From: Hyphomicrobiales bacterium
GTDB taxonomy: Bacteria; Pseudomonadota; Alphaproteobacteria; Rhizobiales; Methyloligellaceae
Reading direction: 5' to 3'
Assembly: GCA_021775525.1 (NCBI GenBank)
Contig: JAJFHQ010000080.1
Coordinates: 1-46,765 of the forward strand
Length of the DNA stretch: 46,765 nt
Made by a program: the position numbers and the translations under genes. Positions within the stretch are counted from its first letter, which is position 1; every line of letters starts with the position of its first letter. Below the pieces are notes generated by a model. That model saw only the letters and a program-made list of their open reading frames with translations, searched no databases and was not told the origin of the DNA. Positions 19,041 to 30,193 of the stretch are shown piece after piece.

Positions 19041-19081
19041 TCCTGAAATCAGGAGAGCCATCGCTTAAGCGCTAAATGGCT
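19041..19081 (+). promoter_or_regulatory. Two adjacent hairpins in the nadD-rsfS gap
   Basis: TCCTGAAATCAGGA (19041-19054) can form a short hairpin. Next to it AGCCAT (19056-19061) pairs with ATGGCT (19076-19081) around the palindrome CGCTTAAGCG (19062-19071). There is no T-run, so this is not a standard terminator. A processing or control role upstream of rsfS is possible but unproven. Confidence 0.3.
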
Positions 19082-19108
19082 GTATGACAAAAGGACATCC
19101 ACCAAAAC

Positions 19109-19519
19109 ATGGGAACCTCTCGCAAGGGTACCTCTAAGGGTACGCCTGCGTCCAAGCATGCTCAAAATGAGGATGGTTCGGACACGTTACTTGGTCTCGT
19201 ACTCGAGACCCTTGATGAAGCCAAGGCGCTGGACGTGACGTCCATCGACCTGGCCGGCAAATCCTCTATAGCCGATCACATGGTTATCTCGACGGGTCGC
19301 TCCAACCGTCATGTGGGCGCAATCGCGGATCAGCTCGTCAAAAAGCTGAAGCAGGCTACCGATTTCGGCGCCAAGGTCGAAGGACTGCCCCATTGCGACT
19401 GGGTGCTGATCGATGGCGGCGATGTGATCGTGCATATCTTCCGGCCCGAAGTGCGTGAATTCTACAATCTGGAAAAAATGTGGACGGCGGACCGGCCGGA
19501 CGAACGCGTCGCCATGTAG
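19109..19519 (+). CDS. rsfS: Ribosomal silencing factor RsfS
   Basis: RsfS (Iojap family) binds ribosomal protein L14 and blocks joining of the subunits when nutrients are short. The core is clear: DVTSIDLAGKSSIADHMVIS, GRSNRHVGAIADQLV, GLPHCDWVLIDGGDVIVHIF and REFYNLEKMW. The first 25 or so residues are a polar Gly/Thr/Ser-rich extension before the domain. It is followed 21 bases later by rlmH, the usual pairing. Confidence 0.95.
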   Translation: MGTSRKGTSKGTPASKHAQNEDGSDTLLGLVLETLDEAKALDVTSIDLAGKSSIADHMVISTGRSNRHVGAIADQLVKKLKQATDFGAKVEGLPHCDWVLIDGGDVIVHIFRPEVREFYNLEKMWTADRPDERVAM

Positions 19520-19540
19520 GCGGGACCGCGGTATTTTCAG

Positions 19541-20023
19541 ATGCACCTCACTATCGGCGCGGTTGGCAAACTGAAAGCAGGACCGGACCGCGATCTCTAC
19601 CAGCGCTATGCTGAACGGGTGACGCCCGCAGGCAAGGCGCTTGGTCTGGGGCCGCTCACCTGCGTTGAAATTTCAGAATCTCGCAAGGGCAGCGCAAAAG
19701 AGCGCCGGGAAGAAGAAGCCGGAATGCTGCTCTCCAAACTCCCGGATGTGTCTTTTTTGGTTACCCTGGACGAAAAAGGCGAGGCCCTCACCAGCGAGAA
19801 ATTTGCCCGTTTTCTGGGTAAACAGCGCGATGCCGGAGTTTCTAATCTCAGTTTCATTGTTGGAGGGCCGGATGGCCTGGGGCAGGCGGTGCATGACAAG
19901 GCCGCGCGGACCCTGGCGCTCGGCGCCATGACCTTGCCCCATGGGCTGGCAAGAGTGGTTTTGACGGAGCAGGTGTACCGGGCCGTGACCATACTGGCCG
20001 GTCACCCCTATCACCGCAGTTGA
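19541..20023 (+). CDS. rlmH: 23S rRNA pseudouridine-1915 N3-methyltransferase RlmH
   Basis: This 160-residue SPOUT-class methyltransferase modifies pseudouridine 1915 in helix 69 of 23S rRNA. Motifs seen are MHLTIGAVGKLKAGPDRDLY at the start, LVTLDEKGEALTSEKFARF in the middle, and the knotted AdoMet site FIVGGPDGLG and LTEQVYRAVTIL near the C-terminus. It ends in HPYHRS, as do most RlmH proteins. The length is normal. Confidence 0.96.
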   Translation: MHLTIGAVGKLKAGPDRDLYQRYAERVTPAGKALGLGPLTCVEISESRKGSAKERREEEAGMLLSKLPDVSFLVTLDEKGEALTSEKFARFLGKQRDAGVSNLSFIVGGPDGLGQAVHDKAARTLALGAMTLPHGLARVVLTEQVYRAVTILAGHPYHRS

Positions 20024-20079
20024 AGCGAGGTGAGCCTTATGCCTTGTCCCGGACACAGCCAGGGCCTATTGGATGACAT

Positions 20080-21453
20080 ATGAAACTGTTGGCATCTCGG
20101 CATCGATTGAAACTGGTGCGCGCGATTGGCGTGCTTCTCGCCATGATGGTTTTTGCCCTGCATCCTGTTCCTGCGCAGGAACAGGTAGACCAGAAAGATG
20201 CCAAGAAGCAGCTGCTGGATTCTCAGCGGGAACTGGAAGCTACCCGCGCCCGGGAAAAGGAAATCTCGGGCGACCTTGAACGGCTAGCCCGTGAGCGGGC
20301 CTCCCTGAATGAAAACCTGATCACAACTGCCAAACGGGTCCAGTCGAGCGAAACCAAGTTGACGGCCATCGAGGCGAGGCTTGAAACCCTTTCAGGCCAG
20401 GAGGAGCAGGTGCGCGCCTCCATGAGTGAGCGCCATGCCACAATTGCCCGGCTGCTTGCCGCCATGCAGCGCATTGGCCGCCAGCCCCCACCGGCACTCG
20501 TGACCCGGCGCAACGACGCCCTGAAGATGGTGCGGTCCGCCATGCTGATGGCCTCGGTGTTCCCTGAACTCAAATTCCAGGCCGACGGGCTGAGCGCAGA
20601 ACTTGATGATCTGATCCGCTTTGGCGAGGGTATCAAGCTTGAACGCGATAAATTGAAGGCAGAAAACGATAATTTGATTGCCGCGCGTGACCGGATCGGT
20701 GGTTTGATTGCGGAGAAACAAGAACTGGAAAAATCACGCCAGGCAAAGCTGGCCAAGATCCGCGAGGCGGCGAAACGCCACGCCAGTGCCGTGAGCTATC
20801 TGGGGGAACTGGTGCAGCGGATGGACAAGGAAATAGCGGCAGCGGGCCTGGCGCAATATGAGGCCGAGCTTGCCGCCAAGCGGGTCCGGGAAAAAGCGCT
20901 TGCGGATGAAGCAAAACGCAAAGGCCGAGCTGTGGTTGAACTCAAGCCGGACAAGGCCACCAAGGTTGCATTCCTGAGCCCCGGGAGACTTAAACCGGCA
21001 GTGGAATTCATCGACAGGAAGGGCAAGCTCGCCCGGCCGGTCAGTGGCAGGCAGATACGCGGTTATGGCGGGACCAATGATCTGGGCGAAAAGACAAAAG
21101 GCATCTCGATTGCCAGCCGCCCGAATGCCCAGGTTACCTCGCCCGTTGATGGTTGGGTTGCATATGCCGACGAGTTTCGTACCTATGGGCAACTCTTGAT
21201 CATAAATGCCGGCGGGGGGTATCATATGCTTCTGGCCGGTATGCAACGAATCGACGTGGGTGTAGGCCAGTTCGTACTTGCCGGCGAACCGGTTGCCGTC
21301 ATGGGCGCATCGGCGCAAGGCAGAAACGATATACGCGGCAGTGAAAAAAGCAGTAAACCGGGCCAGGTTCTATATATAGAATTTCACAAGGATGGCCGGT
21401 CGATTGATTCAGGTCCATGGTGGGCCAGAGTTCCTGAGAGGGGTGAAGGATAA
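20080..21453 (+). CDS. envC: Murein hydrolase activator EnvC-like, degenerate LytM domain
   Basis: Residues 10-30 form a signal peptide (LVRAIGVLLAMMVFALHPVPA). Residues about 35-270 are long coiled coils. A C-terminal LytM/M23 domain (about 330-450) includes GISIASRPNAQVTSPVDGWV, YGQLLIINAGGGYHMLLAGM and LYIEFHKDG. Active M23 enzymes have HxxxD before the first strand. Here that site reads TKGIS, so the zinc ligands are lost, as in EnvC and NlpD, which activate amidases instead of cutting peptidoglycan. It therefore probably acts in the periplasm to control cell-wall splitting at division. Its TAA overlaps the ATG of ctpA (TAATG), so the two are translationally linked. Confidence 0.88.
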   Translation: MKLLASRHRLKLVRAIGVLLAMMVFALHPVPAQEQVDQKDAKKQLLDSQRELEATRAREKEISGDLERLARERASLNENLITTAKRVQSSETKLTAIEARLETLSGQEEQVRASMSERHATIARLLAAMQRIGRQPPPALVTRRNDALKMVRSAMLMASVFPELKFQADGLSAELDDLIRFGEGIKLERDKLKAENDNLIAARDRIGGLIAEKQELEKSRQAKLAKIREAAKRHASAVSYLGELVQRMDKEIAAAGLAQYEAELAAKRVREKALADEAKRKGRAVVELKPDKATKVAFLSPGRLKPAVEFIDRKGKLARPVSGRQIRGYGGTNDLGEKTKGISIASRPNAQVTSPVDGWVAYADEFRTYGQLLIINAGGGYHMLLAGMQRIDVGVGQFVLAGEPVAVMGASAQGRNDIRGSEKSSKPGQVLYIEFHKDGRSIDSGPWWARVPERGEG

Positions 21454-22769
21454 TGCGCAGACCCGAGTTCGCACTTTGGGCGTTTTTAATTCTGGCTGGT
21501 CTGGCAGCGGGCACAGCCGTGCTTAACCTGACCCGGAGCCACACTGCGATTGCAGCCAATTCCGAAATCTACCGGCAGCTTGATCTGTTCGGGGATGTTC
21601 TGGAACGGGTGCGCGCCGACTATGTGGAGCAGCCCGAGGACACCAAGCTGATCGAGTCAGCGATCAACGGCATGTTGAGCGCGCTTGACCCTCATTCATC
21701 CTATCTCAATGCCAAGCATTTTCGGGATATGCAGGTGCAGACCCGCGGTGAGTTCGGCGGTCTCGGCATTGAAGTCACCATGGAAAAGGGTGTCGTCAAG
21801 GTCGTGTCGCCGATCGAGGACACCCCTGCCGACAAGGCAGGCCTCCAGTCCGGCGATTACATCACTCATCTTGACGACGAGCAAATACAGGGCCTGACCC
21901 TGCAGGAAGCAGTAGAAAAGATGCGTGGCCGCATCAACACGCCGATCACCCTCACGGTTGTACGCAAGGGCGAGGACGAACCTTTGAAGATCAAGGTGGT
22001 GCGGGATGTGATCCGCATCAATCCTGTAAAGTCCCGCGTCGAGGGCGACGTTGGTTATGTTCGCATCACCACGTTCAACGAGCAGACCTATAGCGAGCTC
22101 AAGAAAGCCGTGACCAAGTTGAAAAAGGAAATTGGCAAGGACCTCAAGGGCTACGTGATTGATCTGCGCAACAATCCGGGTGGCTTGCTGGACCAGGCAA
22201 TTTCAGTGTCCGACGCGTTCCTCGACAAGGGCGCAATCGTTCTTACTCGTGGCCGCAATCTCCAGGAGACACAGCGCTCCAATGCCCGCGCCGGCGATAT
22301 TACCGATGGCAAGAAGATTGCCGTCCTCATCAATGGTGGCTCGGCAAGCGCCTCTGAAATCGTGGCCGGCGCCATACAGGATCTGAAGCGCGGCACGATC
22401 ATCGGGACACGCTCCTTCGGCAAGGGTTCGGTGCAGACGATCATTCCGCTTGATGGCAATGGCGCGATCCGTCTTACCACGGCCCGTTATTACACCCCCT
22501 CCGGGCGCTCGATCCAGGCCAAGGGAATTGATCCCAACGTCGTGGTCGAGCAGGAATTGCCCGAGGATCTGAAAAAGCGGGCCCAGAAGCCACGCGGTGA
22601 AGCCGGATTGCGCGGTCACCTCAAGAACAAGAACGAAAAAGAAGCATCGGGAAGTTCCGCCTATGTGCCAAAAGACAAGGAGAAGGACAGCCAGCTCAAA
22701 TATGCGCTGAACTTCATTCGAGGCCTGAAAGCGGATATCAAGCCTGAAAAGGAATCGGCGGCAAACTAG
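21453..22769 (+). CDS. ctpA: C-terminal processing peptidase, S41 family
   Basis: This is a periplasmic serine protease with an N-terminal export or anchor segment (residues about 5-25, FALWAFLILAGLAAGTAVL). A PDZ domain spans about 85-165 (EFGGLGIEVTMEKGVVKVVS, ADKAGLQSGDYI). The S41 catalytic domain has the nucleophile in GGSASASEIVAGA and the Lys in TRSFGKGSVQT. It has LRNNPGGLLDQAI and YYTPSGRSIQAKGI, which are conserved in CtpA. At 438 residues it is typical of alphaproteobacterial CtpA. It lies between envC and a YibQ-like gene, a conserved arrangement linked to envelope maintenance. Confidence 0.95.
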   Translation: MRRPEFALWAFLILAGLAAGTAVLNLTRSHTAIAANSEIYRQLDLFGDVLERVRADYVEQPEDTKLIESAINGMLSALDPHSSYLNAKHFRDMQVQTRGEFGGLGIEVTMEKGVVKVVSPIEDTPADKAGLQSGDYITHLDDEQIQGLTLQEAVEKMRGRINTPITLTVVRKGEDEPLKIKVVRDVIRINPVKSRVEGDVGYVRITTFNEQTYSELKKAVTKLKKEIGKDLKGYVIDLRNNPGGLLDQAISVSDAFLDKGAIVLTRGRNLQETQRSNARAGDITDGKKIAVLINGGSASASEIVAGAIQDLKRGTIIGTRSFGKGSVQTIIPLDGNGAIRLTTARYYTPSGRSIQAKGIDPNVVVEQELPEDLKKRAQKPRGEAGLRGHLKNKNEKEASGSSAYVPKDKEKDSQLKYALNFIRGLKADIKPEKESAAN

Positions 22770-22842
22770 GACGGATTTGAATTAACCGGAGCGGGTGGCC
22801 TGGCAGTTTTCAATTCTGCCGGGGTCCGGACACTGAGGCATA

Positions 22843-23985
22843 ATGAAGGCGCTTGCCATAACTTCTACGGTGGTCCTGGGGCTGATCGCCACGACCATTG
22901 GCTGGTTCGTCATGCGCGCCGACCCGATGGGCGGCGAGCCTGTCGTTGTTATTGCCATTGATCCAAATAACCGGCCCATGTCCGGGCAAACGATGGCCAA
23001 CGTACCGGATGTGAAGGAACTCTCACCACTGGTGCCTTTGCCCTCCGAGGGTTCGACACAGCAGACTGTTCCCTCGCAAGCTTTTTCCAGTCCGCAATTG
23101 CCCATTGCCGGTGTTGCACAGCCCGATGCCGCCCAGGCTTCTGCATCAGGGGCGCGGGGCGGATCGCTTCCACCAGTGCCAATACGCGCTGTTGTGGAAA
23201 CCTCGCGCTACGGGCCGTTACCTAAGATTGCTTCCGATGGCCGCCGCCCGAGCCAGCTTTATGCGCGGCCCACCAAGGGACCGGCAAATCCGGGTCCGGG
23301 CCAGTCAGCCCGCATTGCCCTGCTCATCACCGGAATGGGGTTGTCTGAAGTGGCGACAACGCAAGCCATACAATCCCTACCCGGGTCAGTCTCACTCGCA
23401 TTCGGCCCCTATGGCCGCAACCTAGATGGCTGGGTGCGCAAATCCCGCGATGCTGGTCATGAAGTGATGCTGGAAGTGCCGCTAGAACCATTTGACTATC
23501 CAGACAATGACCCCGGTCCGCACACGCTTCTTACCAGCCTGCCGCCTGAGGAGAACATCAAGCGGCTGCATTGGATCATGTCTCGCTTTACCGGCTATAC
23601 CGGCATCACAAATCAGATGGGCGCGAAGTTTGCAGCGGCCCAGGACGCATTCCTCCCGGTGCTGGAAGAGGTGAAGTCTCGTGGACTCCTCTATCTTGAT
23701 GACGGGACGGCGGGGCGTTCTACCGCGGGGCAGATTGCACGTGATCTCGGGCTTGATTTCAGCGTGTCCCAAATCACCATCGATGAAGAGCGCAACGGTA
23801 AGGAAATTGACCTGGCGCTGAAAAAGCTCGAAGCGCTGGCACAGGAAAACGGCTTTGCCATCGGTATCGGCTCCAGCCTGCCACTGACCATCGGGCGGGT
23901 TGCCGAGTGGGTGCGCACACTTAAATCCAAGGGGATTGAACTCATTCCCATCAGCGCCGCCGTGCGTTCAGACAAACAAACCTGA
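22843..23985 (+). CDS. Divergent polysaccharide deacetylase family protein (YibQ-like)
   Basis: The 380-residue protein starts with a membrane anchor (residues 3-24, ALAITSTVVLGLIATTIGWFV) and a Pro/Ser-rich linker to about 150. The globular domain matches the divergent deacetylase (YibQ) family: RIALLITGMGLSEVATTQAI, LPGSVSLAFGPYGRNLDGWV, GHEVMLEVPLEPFDYPDNDP, GYTGITNQMGAKFAA, LLYLDDGT and IGIGSSLPLTI. In this family the usual metal-binding residues of polysaccharide deacetylases are changed, and the activity is not settled. It lies between ctpA and rppH, which fits a cell-envelope role. Confidence 0.88.
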   Translation: MKALAITSTVVLGLIATTIGWFVMRADPMGGEPVVVIAIDPNNRPMSGQTMANVPDVKELSPLVPLPSEGSTQQTVPSQAFSSPQLPIAGVAQPDAAQASASGARGGSLPPVPIRAVVETSRYGPLPKIASDGRRPSQLYARPTKGPANPGPGQSARIALLITGMGLSEVATTQAIQSLPGSVSLAFGPYGRNLDGWVRKSRDAGHEVMLEVPLEPFDYPDNDPGPHTLLTSLPPEENIKRLHWIMSRFTGYTGITNQMGAKFAAAQDAFLPVLEEVKSRGLLYLDDGTAGRSTAGQIARDLGLDFSVSQITIDEERNGKEIDLALKKLEALAQENGFAIGIGSSLPLTIGRVAEWVRTLKSKGIELIPISAAVRSDKQT

Positions 23986-23999
23986 ATTGCCAAGGCCTC

Positions 24000-24500
24000 A
24001 TGTCCAAGGACTTCTCCAAGCTGCCATACAGGCCCTGCGTCGGCATCGTGCTGTTCAACACCAAGGGGCTGGTCTGGATAGGCCGCCGCATCTCCAAGTG
24101 GGAAGGCGACGCCTCCGCCTCCTTGTGGCAAATGCCGCAGGGGGGGATAGACAACGGTGAGAGCCCCGAGCAGGCAGCCATGCGTGAGTTGGAAGAAGAG
24201 ACCGGATCGGCCCATGCGGAGATCATTTCCGAATGTCCACGCTGGCTCACTTATGACCTCCCGAAAAAAGCTCTCGGTATCGGACTGAAGGGCAAGTATC
24301 GGGGTCAGAAGCAAAAATGGTTTGCGATGCGATTCCTGGGTGCCGACGAGGACTTCGATATCGATACACCATTTGGCGGCAAGGCCGAGTTTGATGCCTG
24401 GGAATGGGTGACGCTAAAAGAAGCTTCGAAACGTATCGTCAAATTCAAAAGGCCGATCTACAAGGAGCTTGTCAAAGAGTTCAAGAAATTTTCCAAGTAA
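24000..24500 (+). CDS. rppH: RNA pyrophosphohydrolase RppH (Nudix)
   Basis: RppH removes pyrophosphate from the 5' end of mRNA and so starts RNA decay. The 166-residue protein has the RppH opening LPYRPCVGIVLFN and the Nudix box GGIDNGESPEQAAMRELEEE plus TGS, following GX5EX7REUXEEXGU. QMPQGGID and KWFAMRFLG are also typical. Its 3' end faces the oppositely oriented small membrane protein with only 10 bases between them. Confidence 0.95.
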   Translation: MSKDFSKLPYRPCVGIVLFNTKGLVWIGRRISKWEGDASASLWQMPQGGIDNGESPEQAAMRELEEETGSAHAEIISECPRWLTYDLPKKALGIGLKGKYRGQKQKWFAMRFLGADEDFDIDTPFGGKAEFDAWEWVTLKEASKRIVKFKRPIYKELVKEFKKFSK

Positions 24501-24510
24501 GGTCCGGGCC

Positions 24511-24972
24511 CTAGCGCGCAAGCCAGTTGCGGATCAGATCGACAATCTGCTGATGATCGCTCGCCTCGCTGGTCGTATAGCAGTGCTGGAACGGGATCCT
24601 CGCGCCTCTCGTTTCCACCAGCACCCGGTAGGCCTTGGTGCCATCGGCATAGTCGGCATCAACCCGTACGCGCTTGATCTGATCAAGCGGTGCTTCACCG
24701 TAATGGGATTTGAAAAGTCCCGGCTTGGTCCAGCGGAAGTGGTTGGCCGTCTTGTCGAATTCAAAAATGGACGGACGCAGGAAATAGATCGCCACGGCGA
24801 TAAAACCGAGAGTTGTAGCCCCCATGCCCCACTTGCTGGGGTCATCAAGTTCAGGCCACTTATTGTAGAGGCCGTAGATGAGCGTCATGGCGGAGAACCA
24901 TGCCGCACCGGCAAAAAAGGTATAGCGTTCGGTAAGAACAAGTTTATCGGGTGTGTTTTTCAAAACCTGCAC
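24511..24972 (-). CDS. Small membrane protein with PH-like tail, 153 aa
   Basis: No family name can be given with confidence. The protein has two predicted membrane helices (about residues 19-36, FFAGAAWFSAMTLIYGLY, and 50-67, MGATTLGFIAVAIYFL). A soluble domain follows: IFEFDKTANHFRW, EAPLDQIKRVRVDADYADG and AYRVLVETRGARIPFQ. That layout, a short two-helix anchor plus a strand-rich domain, resembles bacterial PH-like membrane proteins. It is read toward rppH and lies downstream of the ATP synthase terminator, so it must have its own promoter. Confidence 0.8.
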   Translation of the reverse strand: MQVLKNTPDKLVLTERYTFFAGAAWFSAMTLIYGLYNKWPELDDPSKWGMGATTLGFIAVAIYFLRPSIFEFDKTANHFRWTKPGLFKSHYGEAPLDQIKRVRVDADYADGTKAYRVLVETRGARIPFQHCYTTSEASDHQQIVDLIRNWLAR

Positions 24973-24986
24973 AACACATACTCACA

Positions 24987-25016
24987 CAACAAAAATGGCA
25001 CCTGGTCAGGGCGCCA
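24987..25016 (-). terminator. Rho-independent terminator downstream of atpC
   Basis: On the minus strand TGGCGCC (25016-25010) pairs with GGTGCCA (25002-24996), with one G-T pair and a seven-base loop. TTTTTGTTG follows. It lies 59 bases after the atpC stop and would end the ATP synthase transcript before the small membrane-protein gene. Confidence 0.8.
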
Positions 25017-25074
25017 CAATAGCCGTGAAGTGTTGTTTTTCGGTTTACCCGGGCGGGGTGTGGCGGGTTTTGTC

Positions 25075-25482
25075 CTAACCCAGTCCCAGCGTATCACGAA
25101 CCAGCTTCAACCCGTCCAGAGCGCCTTGCGCCTTGTCGCGGGTCTCGTCGTCCTTGGCGTCAGACACGTCTTCTTCCGCGTTCTTGATTTCCTGTGCCAG
25201 GGCGGACTTGTTGAGATCAGCTGAGTCTATTGCGTTTTGGGCCAGCACGGTGAGGGCATCCGGACCGGCTTCGGCAAATCCACCGCGCACGAAAATACGC
25301 CGCTCCTTGCCGCCGGGCAGGACCACATCCAGCAGTCCCGGCCGAAGAGTGGAAAGCACTGGAGCATGATGGGCCAGCACCTGGAAGTCGCCCTCCGATC
25401 CCGGCACAACAACGCTTTCCACAGGCTCCGAAATTAGAAGCCTTTCCGGTGAAACCAGCTCAAATGTGAAGGTGTCGGCCAT
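25075..25482 (-). CDS. atpC: ATP synthase F1 subunit epsilon
   Basis: This 135-residue subunit couples the rotor to the catalytic head and can inhibit ATP hydrolysis. The N-terminal beta-sandwich is typical: FTFELVSPERLLISEPVESV, VPGSEGDFQVLAHHAPVLST and FVRGGFAEAGPDALTVLAQ. A C-terminal helical part with acidic and basic residues follows. It is the last gene of the F1 operon, 17 bases after atpD. Confidence 0.96.
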   Translation of the reverse strand: MADTFTFELVSPERLLISEPVESVVVPGSEGDFQVLAHHAPVLSTLRPGLLDVVLPGGKERRIFVRGGFAEAGPDALTVLAQNAIDSADLNKSALAQEIKNAEEDVSDAKDDETRDKAQGALDGLKLVRDTLGLG

Positions 25483-25499
25483 GGTTGCCCTTTAACCCG

Positions 25500-26939
<1,440 letters not shown>

Positions 26940-26949
26940 TCACGTCCTT

Positions 26950-27837
26950 CTAGAGCGCTTCCGCGCCCGAAACGATTTCAATCAGTTCCTTGGTAATCTG
27001 TGCCTGACGCGAGCGGTTATAGAGCAGCGTCAGGTCGTCAATCATATCGCCCGCATTGCGGGTGGCATTGTCCATGGCCGTCATGCGTGCGCCCTGTTCA
27101 CTCGCCGCATTCTCCAGAAGTCCGCGATAGATTTGCGTGGAGATGTTGCGTGGCAGCAGATCGGCCAAAATCTCATCTTCATCGGGCTCATATTCATAGC
27201 CCGCCTGTGACCCTTGCTCTGTTTCACTTTCGCTGGCCTCCGGCAGGTTCACCGGGATCAGTTGCAGCGCTGTTGGCTCCTGCGTCAGGATCGACTGGAA
27301 CTCGGAGAAAAAGAGCGTGCAGACATCGAACTCGCCATTGTCGAGCATCTCCAGCACGCGCGTGCCGATCTTGTCGGCATCTTCAAACCCGAGTTTCTTC
27401 ACGGCTTTCATGTCGATCAGATCTATGATGTTGGACGACATGTCGCGTCTGAGCGCATCGCGGCCCTTGCGGCCAACACACAGGATTTTGACCATCTTGC
27501 CCTGATCGAGCAGCTTCTTGGCATGTGTGCGCGCCAGCCGGGCGATATTCGAGTTGAAGCCGCCACACAGGCCGCGCTCAGCCGTTGCCACCACCAGCAG
27601 ATGCACCTTGTCCGAACCGGTGCCCACAAGCAGCGGAGAGGCCCCTTCCTGGGCGTTCACCCTCTCACCCAAATTGGCAAGGACCTTGTCCATGCGCTCG
27701 GCGTAGGGGCGCGCGGCCTCGGCCGCTTCCTGCGCCCGGCGCAGCTTCGCGGCTGCCACCATCTGCATGGCCTTGGTGATCTTCTGGGTCGCCTTGACGC
27801 TGGCGATCCTGTTGCGAAGGTCCTTGAGTGAAGGCAT
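26950..27837 (-). CDS. atpG: ATP synthase F1 subunit gamma
   Basis: Gamma is the central rotating stalk. The N-terminal helix [20 protein letters not shown] and [15 protein letters not shown] are diagnostic, as is the C-terminal helix [30 protein letters not shown] of the family appears as [16 protein letters not shown]. At 295 residues it is normal for alphaproteobacteria. It carries the acidic segment [20 protein letters not shown] around residues 200-220. Confidence 0.97.
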   Translation of the reverse strand: MPSLKDLRNRIASVKATQKITKAMQMVAAAKLRRAQEAAEAARPYAERMDKVLANLGERVNAQEGASPLLVGTGSDKVHLLVVATAERGLCGGFNSNIARLARTHAKKLLDQGKMVKILCVGRKGRDALRRDMSSNIIDLIDMKAVKKLGFEDADKIGTRVLEMLDNGEFDVCTLFFSEFQSILTQEPTALQLIPVNLPEASESETEQGSQAGYEYEPDEDEILADLLPRNISTQIYRGLLENAASEQGARMTAMDNATRNAGDMIDDLTLLYNRSRQAQITKELIEIVSGAEAL

Positions 27838-27864
27838 GTTGCCTGATCCTGGCCGTTGCTTAGG

Positions 27865-29397
27865 TTACGCCGTGAAGGCCTTGGAGAAGGCATCGAGCGC
27901 CTTCTTGAGTTTCTCTTCAGACTTGTCATCAAGCTCGCCACTCTCGCGGATTGTGTCCATGACAGCCTTATGCTTGTCCTTCAGGTGCCGCAGCAGTTCT
28001 TCTTCGAACTTGCCAACGGCTGAGACGGGGATGTCATCAAGATAGCCGTGCGTGCCGGCATATATGGACGCCACCTGCTCATCGACCGTCATGGGCGAGA
28101 ATTGCGGTTGCTTGAGAAGTTCGGTCAGCCGTGCGCCGCGGTTCAACATGCGCTGGGTAGCGGCATCGAGATCGGAGCCAAACTGCGCAAAGGCCGCCAT
28201 TTCGCGGTACTGGGCCAGCTCGCCCTTAATGGCGCCGGCAACTTGCTTCATGGCTTTCAACTGGGCCGCTGAGCCTACACGGCTCACCGACAGGCCGACG
28301 TTCACCGCCGGGCGGATGCCCTGGTAGAACAAATCGGTTTCCAAGAAGATCTGGCCATCGGTAATCGAAATCACGTTGGTCGGGATATAGGCCGACACGT
28401 CGTTGGCCTGTGTTTCCACAACCGGCAAAGCGGTAAGTGAACCGGAACCATGATCCTCGTTCAGTTTTGCCGAGCGTTCCAGCAGCCGGGAATGGAGATA
28501 GAACACGTCACCGGGATAGGCCTCGCGTCCGGGCGGGCGGCGCAGCAACAGGGACATCTGCCGGTAAGCAACGGCCTGTTTCGACAGATCGTCGTAAGCG
28601 ATGAGCGCGTGCATGCCATTGTCGCGGAAAAATTCGCCCATGGCGCAGCCGGCGTAAGGAGCAAGGAACTGCATCGGGGCGGGTTCGGAAGCGGTCGCCG
28701 CGACGACGACGGAATATTCCATGGCGCCATGTTCTTCCAGCGTCTTCACGAACTGGGCAACGGTGGAGCGCTTCTGTCCAACAGCCACGTAGACACAATA
28801 GAGTTTCTTGCTCTCGTCCTTGCTGGTGTTGATTGATTTCTGGTTCAGGATTGCGTCCAAAATCACAGCCGTCTTGCCGGTTTGGCGGTCACCAATAATC
28901 AACTCGCGCTGGCCGCGGCCAACGGGAATGAGCGCATCAATGGCCTTGAGGCCGGTCTGCATCGGCTCATGCACGGATTTACGTGGCAGAATGCCCGGCG
29001 CTTTCACGTCCACACGGGACATTTTCTTGGATTTGATCGGGCCCTTTCCATCAATCGGGTTGCCGAGGCCGTCAACGACGCGTCCAAGCAATTCCTTGCC
29101 AACCGGCACTTCCACGATATTACCGGTCCGCTTGACGGTGTCGCCTTCCTTGATGTCACGGTCATCGCCAAAGATCACGATGCCGACATTGTCGACTTCA
29201 AGGTTAAGTGCCATTCCCTGGATGCCACCGGGGAATTCAACCATCTCACCGGCCTGAACATTGTCCAGTCCATAGACGCGGGCGATGCCATCACCGACAG
29301 ACAGGACCTGTCCGATCTCGGAGACCTGGGCCTCCTTGCCGAAATTCTTGATCTGGTCCTTCAGGATTGAAGAAATTTCTGCGGCGCGGATATCCAT
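27865..29397 (-). CDS. atpA: ATP synthase F1 subunit alpha
   Basis: This is the non-catalytic nucleotide-binding subunit of F1 (510 residues). Features are [20 protein letters not shown] at the N-terminus, the P-loop [15 protein letters not shown] (about residue 170), and [21 protein letters not shown] and [19 protein letters not shown], which are near-invariant in the family. Its ATG overlaps the TGA of atpH (TGATG), so translation is coupled. Confidence 0.98.
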   Translation of the reverse strand: MDIRAAEISSILKDQIKNFGKEAQVSEIGQVLSVGDGIARVYGLDNVQAGEMVEFPGGIQGMALNLEVDNVGIVIFGDDRDIKEGDTVKRTGNIVEVPVGKELLGRVVDGLGNPIDGKGPIKSKKMSRVDVKAPGILPRKSVHEPMQTGLKAIDALIPVGRGQRELIIGDRQTGKTAVILDAILNQKSINTSKDESKKLYCVYVAVGQKRSTVAQFVKTLEEHGAMEYSVVVAATASEPAPMQFLAPYAGCAMGEFFRDNGMHALIAYDDLSKQAVAYRQMSLLLRRPPGREAYPGDVFYLHSRLLERSAKLNEDHGSGSLTALPVVETQANDVSAYIPTNVISITDGQIFLETDLFYQGIRPAVNVGLSVSRVGSAAQLKAMKQVAGAIKGELAQYREMAAFAQFGSDLDAATQRMLNRGARLTELLKQPQFSPMTVDEQVASIYAGTHGYLDDIPVSAVGKFEEELLRHLKDKHKAVMDTIRESGELDDKSEEKLKKALDAFSKAFTA

Positions 29398-29957
29398 CAG
29401 CCGACCTCTTTCATAGCAAATTGAAGATTATCGAGTTTGGTTTTGAGCGATGTGTCGATCATGCGGGAGCCGACTTTGACTACAAGCCCGCCCAGAAGTG
29501 CCGGATCGACATGCGACGTGAGCTGCACGTCCTTGCCGGTTACAGACTTCAGCGATGCTGTGAGCGCTTTTGTCTGATCGGGAGAAAGCTGGTTGGCAGA
29601 TGTCACTTCCGCTGAAACCTCGCCGCGATGTCTGGCGGCAAGGACATGAAAAGCCCGGATCATGTCGCCTACAGCGAAAAGGCGCCGGTTCTGCGCGATC
29701 AGCTGCAGAAAATTGGCTGTAATGCCAGAAATTTTCGCTTTTTTGGCGATTGCGGTGACAGCGCGCTGCTGGTCTTCTGAGGAAAATACGGGTGAGCGGA
29801 CAAGGCGCTGAAGGTCGTTGCTGCCCTCAAGAAGTCCGGCGAAATTCTTCAAATCCGCTTCGACGCCTTTGAGCTTTTTTGACTCCAGCGCCAGTTCAAA
29901 CAAAGCGAGTGCATAGCGGCCAGCCATGCCAGCAATGATGGGATCTTCGCCTGCCAC
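29397..29957 (-). CDS. atpH: ATP synthase F1 subunit delta
   Basis: Delta joins F1 to the peripheral stalk. The 186-residue protein matches the OSCP/delta family: [13 protein letters not shown] near the start, NLQRLVRSP-like [13 protein letters not shown], and the C-terminal [20 protein letters not shown]. The start is GTG at 29957; an in-frame TAA lies two codons upstream. It is the first gene of atpHAGDC. F0 genes are absent from this window, which is normal in alphaproteobacteria, where the F0 genes lie elsewhere. Confidence 0.95.
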   Translation of the reverse strand: MAGEDPIIAGMAGRYALALFELALESKKLKGVEADLKNFAGLLEGSNDLQRLVRSPVFSSEDQQRAVTAIAKKAKISGITANFLQLIAQNRRLFAVGDMIRAFHVLAARHRGEVSAEVTSANQLSPDQTKALTASLKSVTGKDVQLTSHVDPALLGGLVVKVGSRMIDTSLKTKLDNLQFAMKEVG

Positions 29958-30193
29958 TTGTTACGCTCTCATTACCGGATTTTTGCCCGCGTTCATGGCG
30001 CAAAATATACACGTTTCGCGCCGTCCCCAAAAGAAGCAAACCTTGCCCCCCAAAGCCGCGCTTGATCTAGCATAGGCCCTGCGGGCTGGCAACAGAAGGT
30101 GAACCATGTTTCTGCAAGATTTTTTTTGTATGTCTCTAAACCCGGGGCGGGCAAAGCAAGTGATTTAACCAGGCCATGTCCGTGGTCAACTTC

